Assembly (NCBI RefSeq): GCF_010727325.1
Contig: NZ_AP022565.1
Coordinates: 2,418,001-2,482,000, forward strand
DNA: 64,000 nt
Reading direction: 5' to 3'
From: Mycolicibacterium alvei
Lineage (GTDB): Bacteria; Actinomycetota; Actinomycetes; Mycobacteriales; Mycobacteriaceae
Part shown: positions 57,621 through 64,000 of the stretch, piece by piece
Layout: each line of letters starts with the position of its first letter
Position numbering within the stretch: the stretch's first letter is position 1
Position numbers and translations under genes: made by a program
The notes under the pieces: model-generated
Database searches by the model: none
What the model saw: the letters and a program-made list of their open reading frames with translations, nothing else
What the model was told of the DNA's origin: nothing

Positions 57621-58968
57621 TGGCCGGCATGATCGACCCGTCCACCACCCACAGACCGTCGACCCCCAGCACCCGGCAGGTCGGATCGAGTACCGCCTCA
57701 GGTCCTGCCCCCATCGGAGCAGTGCCGGCCAGATGCTGCGATGTCGACCACGACGCATCGCCGACTTCAGCTGTGTGGCTGACCAATTCGCGAGCCAGCT
57801 CGGTTCCCCGACGCAGCGTCTCGACATCCTCGGCCACCGTGTCGTAGCGGTGTTCGATCACCGGCGCCACCTTTGGGTCGGCCGACGCCAACCGGACCCG
57901 GCCCCGCGACTGCGGACGCATCAGCGCCACCCCGAGGTGCGGAAGTTCGGCAGGGTCATGGCCGTGCCCGTGCACCATGGCCGCGAAGCCGGCGGTGTAC
58001 GGACGCACCTCGATGCCATCGGCAGTGCTGAGCACGGCCTCCAGCGGCGGCAGGTCGCGGGTCGGCGTCCAGGAAACGGGTAGCACCCATTCCGGATGAT
58101 CCACCGTGCGCATGCCCACCGGAAGCCCGGCGACCACCTCGATGCCGAGCGCCTCCAGCTCGGCTGACGGTCCGACTCCGGACAGCAGCAACAGGTGCGC
58201 CGATCCGATTGCACCGGAACACAAGACAATTCGATCAGCATGCAGAACGGCGCCGTCTGCGCACTGAACCCCGACCGCCCGATTCGCGCGGAACAGCACA
58301 CGGTCGACCCGGGTGTCGGTCAGCAGCCCCAGATTCGACCGGCCCAGGGCCGGCTGCAGGTAGGCACCTCCTGGCCCAACTCTGTTGCCGCCGTTGATGT
58401 TCAGCGGAACCGCCCCCACCCCCGCAGGCAGCATCGCACCGGCATCCGAGCCGTTCAGGTCGTCGATCCAACCGAATCCGGCGTTCGCCGCTGCGTCCAC
58501 GAATGATGCTGTGCACCCGTCGAATTCACCTACCCGACGGACGGTTATCGGGCCGCCGTCCCCGTGCAGGGCGGTGCCGAAATCCAGGTCGGTCTCGATG
58601 GCGCGGAAGTGTGGCAGCACGTCCTGCCAACCCCAGCCCGGTACCGCCCAGGTGTCGAAGTCCGTGGGTAGCCCCCGGCAGAAGTAACCGCCGTTGACCG
58701 CCCCGGAGCCACCCACCACCGACCCGCGGATGATCTCGGTGTGCCGGGGCGGATTGTCGGTCAACACCGACGCATAGTGACGGACCACCGAACTGGCCGC
58801 CCCGATCGGCAACCGCAGGGCATCGGTGATCTGTGCCGCCACCCGCGGGTCACTGGGCGCCGGGCCGGCCTCCACGACCGTCACCCGGCAGCCGGGATCG
58901 GCGGAAAGCCGTTCAGCCAGAATCGATCCGGCGCTTCCGGCACCGACGATCAGGACGTCGCGCTCCAA
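57550..58968 (-). CDS. mftG: Mycofactocin-associated GMC oxidoreductase MftG
   Basis: 472 aa. MftG is a flavin-dependent GMC-family oxidase linked to mycofactocin, reported to pass electrons from reduced mycofactocin to the respiratory chain. The FAD motif VLIVGAGSAGSILAERL is at residue 5, GSVVGGSGAVNGGYFCRG is the GMC block, and the C-terminal HLAGTAPMG with VDGSIMPAITS holds the usual His. It starts six bp after mftF and is the last gene of the cluster. Confidence 0.92.
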   Translation of the reverse strand: MERDVLIVGAGSAGSILAERLSADPGCRVTVVEAGPAPSDPRVAAQITDALRLPIGAASSVVRHYASVLTDNPPRHTEIIRGSVVGGSGAVNGGYFCRGLPTDFDTWAVPGWGWQDVLPHFRAIETDLDFGTALHGDGGPITVRRVGEFDGCTASFVDAAANAGFGWIDDLNGSDAGAMLPAGVGAVPLNINGGNRVGPGGAYLQPALGRSNLGLLTDTRVDRVLFRANRAVGVQCADGAVLHADRIVLCSGAIGSAHLLLLSGVGPSAELEALGIEVVAGLPVGMRTVDHPEWVLPVSWTPTRDLPPLEAVLSTADGIEVRPYTAGFAAMVHGHGHDPAELPHLGVALMRPQSRGRVRLASADPKVAPVIEHRYDTVAEDVETLRRGTELARELVSHTAEVGDASWSTSQHLAGTAPMGAGPEAVLDPTCRVLGVDGLWVVDGSIMPAITSRGPHATIAMIGHRAAEFLAT

Positions 58969-58974
58969 TTCCGG

Positions 58975-60387
58975 CTAGCTCCGCAGCTGCGGCTTGAGCG
59001 CGCCCAGCTGACGTTCCCGCACCACACCGGTCCACAGGCCGACCCCGTAGGCGAGATCATCGAGACGCTTGAGCAGGATGTGAGTCAGCAGGCCGACGGG
59101 TTTGGTGTCGTCGTCGGCATTGCCGCGCCGGGTAGCCCAGTCGACCACGCCGTCGAGCACTGCGGCCACCAGCACCGCATGCCGGGCCCGCCGGAACATC
59201 AGGGCGGCGATCAGGGCGACCGGCCAGTAATGCCGACAGATCGCCGAACACAGCTGGAGGGCCGCCGACCACAGCCCGCGCGCGGTCACCGCCGCGACCT
59301 CGGTGGGTTCGGGATCGACCGTGCTGAGGGACCGTGCGATGCGCCGGCCGGTGAAGATCGCGATCACCACCGAGCCGAGGTACCCGAAACCCGACCCCAT
59401 GGCCAGGAGCAGCCACACCATCAGCGTCCACCCCGAGATCACCACAGGCGCGGTCTTACCCGGATGCCGGACGCTCAACGGTGCCGCCGACGCGCCGTAG
59501 AAAGCCTTGCGGTTCAACCACTCTCGCAGATCGGTCCGATGGTCATGAGCAACCAGAGCGATCGGCTCGTACCGCAGTCGGGACCCGGTCTCCACCAGGC
59601 GCCAACACAGGTCGACATCCTCGCCGGACTGCATTGTCTCGTCGAACCCGCCCACTGCGGCCAGCGCCGAGCGCCGGCAGATGATGGCCGCACTCGGGAC
59701 ATAGGACACCGGGCCGTAGGGCACCACCGGTGCCTCCCGCAGCCCGAGATCCAACGACGAACGCACCGCCTCGTACCGGGCCACCACGTTGTCGGCGGTG
59801 TGCAGGCCGACGATGCGGGGCGCCACCAACGCCACGGCCGGATCACAGAAGTGTCCGAGCAACGCCTCCAGCCACCCGCGCCGTGGCACCACGTCGGAGT
59901 CGAGGAACGCCACGTAATCGGTCTGCGTCGCCGCCAGGCCGGTGTTGCGGGCGGCCGCCGGCCCCTTGCTCCGGACGTGCCGGAGCACCTGGACATCGCA
60001 GTGCATCCCGGCGAACTCTGACTGCGCCACCGGGACCGCCGAGCCGTCGTCGACCACGATCACCCGCAGACCCCGCAACGCCGCGATCAGCCGGTGCAGA
60101 CCGGAAACGTTGTCGCGCACCGGAATAATGACCGTCACGTCTCGGTGCGACGGCCCGCTGGGCGGACGGGGATGGGCCACCGTGGCGTCGAGCAAAGTCC
60201 GGGCCAGTTGCGCGCTCTGCGCGTCATGCACTTCCAGGCGGCCGCCGCTGAGCATGGTCTGCGCCGTCGGCGCGAGCCGCAGCAACCGGGTCGGCGACCC
60301 GCCGAGGAGGGCCGCACCGGCCCCGAGCACCTTGACACGGCGATCCACCTGCACGGCAAAACCGTCGGGCAGCCTCGGTCCGGTCAT
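58975..60387 (-). CDS. mftF: Mycofactocin glycosyltransferase MftF
   Basis: 470 aa from the ATG at 60387, which overlaps the mftE stop (ATGA). MftF adds a beta-1,4-glucose chain to premycofactocin. GT2 features are clear: [30 protein letters not shown], the metal-binding [12 protein letters not shown] and [11 protein letters not shown]. Two or three hydrophobic segments near residues 310-420 suggest membrane association. Confidence 0.95.
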   Translation of the reverse strand: MTGPRLPDGFAVQVDRRVKVLGAGAALLGGSPTRLLRLAPTAQTMLSGGRLEVHDAQSAQLARTLLDATVAHPRPPSGPSHRDVTVIIPVRDNVSGLHRLIAALRGLRVIVVDDGSAVPVAQSEFAGMHCDVQVLRHVRSKGPAAARNTGLAATQTDYVAFLDSDVVPRRGWLEALLGHFCDPAVALVAPRIVGLHTADNVVARYEAVRSSLDLGLREAPVVPYGPVSYVPSAAIICRRSALAAVGGFDETMQSGEDVDLCWRLVETGSRLRYEPIALVAHDHRTDLREWLNRKAFYGASAAPLSVRHPGKTAPVVISGWTLMVWLLLAMGSGFGYLGSVVIAIFTGRRIARSLSTVDPEPTEVAAVTARGLWSAALQLCSAICRHYWPVALIAALMFRRARHAVLVAAVLDGVVDWATRRGNADDDTKPVGLLTHILLKRLDDLAYGVGLWTGVVRERQLGALKPQLRS

Positions 60388-61127
60388 GTCAGCAATCCGT
60401 TCCGGCCCGGCTCCCACCGCCGCATCCGACCGGCAGCGCCGTTGACCATCTCAGCAAAGATACGCTCCCCCTCGGCGGCCGTGGCGGTAGTCGGGTCACC
60501 CAGTACGCCGACTTCGCTGACCGCCGCGATCCCACCACTGCGCATCGCCGGCATGAGCTCGGCCAGTGGGGCGGTGTTCCCGGGAGTCAGGTATCCGGCG
60601 GCGACATCGCCGGGCGAAATATGTAGCAATACAGATGTTTCGGTATGCCCCGCGTGTGCATCGGCGCCCGCGGCCGCGCACGGAACCCAACCGACGTCGC
60701 GGCCCTCCTCGCGCAACAGGGCCACCGCGGCGACCAGCGCCTCGACATTCCCCCCGTGACCATTGACGAAGACCAGTCGCGGCGCCCAACTCGATGCAGA
60801 ACGTCCGTACTCCAGCAGCAACGATCGCAGGGCCTGGGTACCGATCGACACCGTGCCGGGAAACCCCTCGTGCTCGCCGCTGGCGCCGTAGCAGACCGGG
60901 GGCGCGACCACCCAGTCCCCGGGCGGCGCGCCGTCCAGGTGCTCTGGCAGTGCGTGCGCGACGGCGGCGGCGATACGGGTGTCGGTGTCCAGGGGCAGGT
61001 GCGGGCCATGCTGCTCGGTAGAGCCCACAGGGACGATCAACATTGGCGACAGGCTGTGTAGCTGCCTCGACGTTGAGTTCCCGAGCCCGCTGGGGAAAGC
61101 CACGTGCCGATGGTAGGCCGAATTCAC
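60384..61127 (-). CDS. mftE: Mycofactocin peptidase MftE (creatininase family)
   Basis: 247 aa from a GTG at 61127; the N terminus MNSAYHRHV matches the remembered M. tuberculosis MftE. MftE cuts the modified MftA to release the Val-Tyr-derived piece AHDP. Metal ligands are in [15 protein letters not shown] and [13 protein letters not shown], with [11 protein letters not shown] also conserved. It is separated from mftD by 131 bp, the only sizeable gap in the cluster. Confidence 0.94.
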   Translation of the reverse strand: MNSAYHRHVAFPSGLGNSTSRQLHSLSPMLIVPVGSTEQHGPHLPLDTDTRIAAAVAHALPEHLDGAPPGDWVVAPPVCYGASGEHEGFPGTVSIGTQALRSLLLEYGRSASSWAPRLVFVNGHGGNVEALVAAVALLREEGRDVGWVPCAAAGADAHAGHTETSVLLHISPGDVAAGYLTPGNTAPLAELMPAMRSGGIAAVSEVGVLGDPTTATAAEGERIFAEMVNGAAGRMRRWEPGRNGLLT

Positions 61128-61258
61128 CTACCGCGCGCCAATTGTTGGTGCACAGGCAGCAATTGATTTGCCGTAGCTTTACCGGCACCGCCCGTCGGCA
61201 TCACGTACGTCCCTCCCGCCACCCCTGTCACGCTGCACCTTAGGGTGACGGTAAGCCG

Positions 61259-62449
61259 TCAGGCGCCGGTTCGCGGCACACCGAGGGCTCGGGTGAAGCC
61301 CTCCGGGACCAGGATGTCGTCGGGGGTCAGGTCGTGGATCGAAGACTTGCCCAACCCACGCAGCGCGGAGTCGATGCCACCGCTGAGGATGTCCAACACA
61401 TTCTCGACACCCGCCTGGCCGTTGGCGGCCAGGCCCCACAGATAGGCGCGTCCGATCATGACGGCCCGGGCGCCCAGCGCCACAGCCTTGACGACATCGC
61501 TGCCCCGGCGGATCCCGCCATCCAGCAAAACCTCGACCTGATCGCCCACCGCGTCGGCGATGGCGGGCAGGCAGCGGATCGCCGCCGGGGTGCCGTCCAA
61601 GTTGTTGCCGCCGTGGTTGGACACCGTGATCGCCGAAACACCCGCATCCACAGCACGTTTGGCGTCGTCGACGCGCACCATGCCCTTGAGCAGGAACGGT
61701 CCGCCCCACTGCTCCCGCAGCCAGGCGATGTCCTCCCAGGTCGGGGGCGGGGTGCCCATCCACTGGCCGTAGGCCTCGAAGAAGGTCGGCCCCGGCTCAC
61801 CGCGCCGGCCCTGATTGGGAACCCGCAGGTCCGGCGGACGCAGATGCTTACCGAAGCTCCACAGCCAGCGAGGCTTGGTGAGTACCTCAGGCGACATCTT
61901 GATGATCTGCTTGAGGTCCATCCGCTCCGGGATCTTCGGACTACCCCAGTCCCGGCCGTGGCTGAAGCTCCAGTCGGTCGTACAGATCAAACCGGCGGCT
62001 CCAGCTTCTCTGGCGCGCTGCACCCGCTCGGCGATCTCGTCGCGGGACCCCAGCCAGTAGATCTGGAAGAAGATCTTGTCGTTGACGGCGGTGACTTCCT
62101 CCATCGGCTTACTGGCGAACGAGGACAGCCCCATGGCGGTGCCACGGGCAGCCGCGGCACGCGCCACCGCCACCTCGCCATCGGGATCGACGGCCTGCAC
62201 GCCGGTCGGCGAGATGATGACGGGCATCGAAATGTCCTGACCCATCACGGTTGTCGCCATCTCACGTTTCTCGGTGGCACCGATGACATGCGGGGCGAAG
62301 CCCAGCTCGGCGAAGGACTCCACGTTGTCGGAGACCGTCACGCCCTTTTCGCTGGCGGAGATCAGCGACGAGTAGGCAGACTTGGGGAGCCGTTTCTTCG
62401 CCCGTTGCTGAGCAATGGCGACGGTCTCGAACCAGGTATCACGAGCCAT
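61259..62449 (-). CDS. mftD: Mycofactocin FMN-dependent dehydrogenase MftD
   Basis: 396 aa. MftD oxidatively deaminates AHDP to give premycofactocin (PMFT). It belongs to the lactate-oxidase-like FMN family: VIISPTGVQAVDPDGEVAVA, VSNHGGNNLDGTPAAIR and DGGIRRGSDVVKAVALGARA hold the FMN-binding and catalytic His region. It starts four bp after mftC. Confidence 0.95.
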   Translation of the reverse strand: MARDTWFETVAIAQQRAKKRLPKSAYSSLISASEKGVTVSDNVESFAELGFAPHVIGATEKREMATTVMGQDISMPVIISPTGVQAVDPDGEVAVARAAAARGTAMGLSSFASKPMEEVTAVNDKIFFQIYWLGSRDEIAERVQRAREAGAAGLICTTDWSFSHGRDWGSPKIPERMDLKQIIKMSPEVLTKPRWLWSFGKHLRPPDLRVPNQGRRGEPGPTFFEAYGQWMGTPPPTWEDIAWLREQWGGPFLLKGMVRVDDAKRAVDAGVSAITVSNHGGNNLDGTPAAIRCLPAIADAVGDQVEVLLDGGIRRGSDVVKAVALGARAVMIGRAYLWGLAANGQAGVENVLDILSGGIDSALRGLGKSSIHDLTPDDILVPEGFTRALGVPRTGA

Positions 62450-62453
62450 GGAT

Positions 62454-63668
62454 TTACACCGGACTTTCGTTACAGATTCGGGCGGGCGGCGTGGTCAGCA
62501 GCTTCAGTGCCACCGGACCCTGCTTGGTACCTGGCTTCTTGGCATGGGAGTGGTCCCCGCTGGGCTTGGGTTTGATGCGCTCGGCCGCCAGGGCCGACTC
62601 GCCCCAGCCTTCGACGCACTCGGGGTCTGGCCCGTCCATCGGCAGACCGGTGAAGAACTTGGCCGCCATGCAGCCGCCACGGCAGGCGTCGTAGTGTCCG
62701 CAGCCGCTGCAGGCACCGGCCGACTGGGGCTCGCGCAGCTCGCGGAACAACGGGGAGTTCTGCCAGACATTCTGGAATCCGGCGCCAAAGCCGGTGTCTT
62801 CCAGGATGTTTCCGGCGAGGAACTTGTCATGGATGGCGAACGGGCAAGCGTAGACGTCGCCCACCGGATCGATCAGGCACACCACTCGGCCGGCACCACA
62901 CAGGTTCAGCCCGGCCAGCGCGCCGGGCTCGCCCAGACCCGACAGATGGAAGAACGAGTCGCCGGTCAACACCCGCTCACCGTGGGCGACCAACCAGTTG
63001 TACAGCTGGCGCTGCTGGTCCGGGGTGGGGTGCAGCTCGTCCCAGACGTCGGCGCCCCGGCCCGACGGGCGCAGCCGGGTGATCCGCAGCGTGGCACCGA
63101 AGCGGTCGGCGAGTGCCTTGAACTCATCGAGCTGGCCGACATTGTGGCGGGTTACCACCACCGAGATCTTGGCATCGGAAAAGCCTGCGGCGGCAAGGTT
63201 TTCCAGCGCGCGCACGGCCATGTCGAATGAGCCCTTGCCGCGCACCGCGTCGTTGACCTCGGCGTTGGCGCCGTCCAGGGAGATCTGCACGTCGACGTAA
63301 TCGCTGGCGGCGAGTTTCGCGGCCACCTCGGGCGTGATGCGCACCCCGTTGGTGGAGAACTTGACCCCCACGTGATGCTCGGTCGCATAGTCGACCAGTT
63401 CCCAGAAGTCCGGGCGCACAGTCGGTTCGCCACCACCGATGTTCACATAGAACACCTGCATGCGTTCCAGCTCGTCGATGATGTCCTTGCACTGCCGGGT
63501 GGACAGTTCGCGCGGGTCGCGCTTACCCGACGAGGACAGGCAGTGCACGCATGCCAGGTTGCAGGCGTAGGTGAGCTCCCAGGTCAGGCAGATCGGGGCG
63601 TCGAGTCCGTGTTCGAACTGCTCGACGAGCCGTGGAACAGGAGTGCGCGCGGGCGCAACAGAAGTCAT
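62454..63668 (-). CDS. mftC: Mycofactocin radical SAM maturase MftC
   Basis: 404 aa from the ATG at 63668, overlapping the mftB stop (ATGA). MftC decarboxylates and cross-links the C-terminal Val-Tyr of MftA. The radical SAM cluster is CNLACVHC (Cys36, Cys40 and Cys43). The C-terminal SPASM domain cysteines for extra Fe-S clusters are in CSGCGHYDACRGGC. NIGGGEPTVRPDF is the family GGEP motif. Confidence 0.96.
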   Translation of the reverse strand: MTSVAPARTPVPRLVEQFEHGLDAPICLTWELTYACNLACVHCLSSSGKRDPRELSTRQCKDIIDELERMQVFYVNIGGGEPTVRPDFWELVDYATEHHVGVKFSTNGVRITPEVAAKLAASDYVDVQISLDGANAEVNDAVRGKGSFDMAVRALENLAAAGFSDAKISVVVTRHNVGQLDEFKALADRFGATLRITRLRPSGRGADVWDELHPTPDQQRQLYNWLVAHGERVLTGDSFFHLSGLGEPGALAGLNLCGAGRVVCLIDPVGDVYACPFAIHDKFLAGNILEDTGFGAGFQNVWQNSPLFRELREPQSAGACSGCGHYDACRGGCMAAKFFTGLPMDGPDPECVEGWGESALAAERIKPKPSGDHSHAKKPGTKQGPVALKLLTTPPARICNESPV

Positions 63669-63979
63669 TGTGGATTCCCGGGGATGAGCATCTTCGAGGA
63701 CACCAGCACGCTCAGCGCGTGCAGGTAAGGGCCTTGGTCGGCGTCGGCGATTCCGACCGCGCGACACGCGGACCGGGCGTCGGGGTGATCAGCCAGAGCG
63801 TTGACCACCTCGACGACCGTCCGGTTCTTCAGAAACGACAGCTTACGGGTTCCGAAGTGATACAGCAGGGCGCCGAACGGCTCCGGCCGCACCGCCACCT
63901 GGTGGTGTAACCGCCAACTGGAGTCCGGGTCGAAGACCACGCCGGTTTGCGCAGCCGTATCGGCGACCTGCGTGGACAC
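63665..63979 (-). CDS. mftB: Mycofactocin precursor-binding chaperone MftB
   Basis: 104 aa from the GTG at 63979, two bases after the mftA stop. MftB is a PqqD-like RRE protein that holds MftA and presents it to MftC. The sequence RPEPFGALLYHFGTRKLSFL is typical. The open frame continues upstream through mftA. Confidence 0.93.
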   Translation of the reverse strand: MSTQVADTAAQTGVVFDPDSSWRLHHQVAVRPEPFGALLYHFGTRKLSFLKNRTVVEVVNALADHPDARSACRAVGIADADQGPYLHALSVLVSSKMLIPGNPQ

Positions 63980-63981
63980 GG

Positions 63982-64000
63982 TCAGTAAACCCCGCACATA
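63982..64000 (-). CDS. mftA: Mycofactocin precursor peptide MftA, last codons
   Basis: Only the C-terminal end is in the window: on the minus strand Met-Cys-Gly-Val-Tyr followed by TGA. The Val-Tyr pair is the part modified by MftC. The rest of the peptide and the mft promoter lie beyond 64000. Confidence 0.9.

Overview
The window is high-GC DNA from an actinobacterium, almost certainly a mycobacterium of the fast-growing (Mycolicibacterium) type. The evidence is gene content and order: a mycofactocin cluster, then the S10 and spc ribosomal operons split by arylsulfatase and formylglycine-generating-enzyme genes, then sppA, a block of TIGR00027 methyltransferases, secY-adk-map-sigL-rslA, and the valine-degradation genes mmsA-fadE9-mmsB. 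From memory this matches the M. tuberculosis region from about Rv0691A (mftA) to Rv0753c (mmsA), here in reverse orientation. No rRNA, tRNA, insertion sequence or CRISPR array was seen.

Layout, left to right. 1-2.2 kb: end of an F420-dependent oxidoreductase gene, then rmlB and rmlC (dTDP-rhamnose). 2.3-7.1 kb: a DmpA-type aminopeptidase divergent from a TetR regulator, with a perfect inverted repeat between them, and a three-gene ABC-2 exporter divergent from a GbsR/MarR regulator. 7.2-10.8 kb: mmsA-fadE9-mmsB (valine catabolism). 10.9-15.8 kb: a degenerate HAD protein divergent from a NarL-type two-component pair, a TetR, a Ddn-like deazaflavin protein, a DUF732-like lipoprotein and a MarR regulator. 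15.8-20.3 kb: a tightly coupled four-gene operon (ThDP enzyme, SRPBCC protein, KAS III-like protein lacking the usual catalytic His, PLP aminotransferase). I cannot assign it to a known pathway, and it is the best candidate here for an undescribed system. 20.5-25.3 kb: a methyltransferase, rslA, sigL with a readable autoregulated promoter, map, adk and secY. 25.5-29.3 kb: four tandem methyltransferase paralogues. 29.3-32.7 kb: an MHS-family transporter and sppA.

32.7-51.6 kb: the ribosomal protein genes, all on the minus strand. The S10 half (rpsJ to rpsQ) and the spc half (rplN to rplO) each have their own promoter and a strong terminator. The two promoters resemble each other base for base, and the two terminators share a 25-nt block. 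Between the halves lies a sulfur-ester island: alkylsulfatase, a frameshifted FAD oxidoreductase, a TetR, arylsulfatase AtsA, a lipoprotein and the FGE that would activate AtsA.

51.8-57.6 kb: a DUF4442 protein, a type-B carboxylesterase lipoprotein, a cytochrome P450, and a TetR divergent from a DHA2-type MFS exporter. 57.5-64 kb: the mycofactocin genes mftG, F, E, D, C and B, and the last codons of mftA, read leftwards from the window's right edge. Start codons were chosen by Shine-Dalgarno spacing, overlap with the upstream stop codon and remembered homologue starts. No database search was run.
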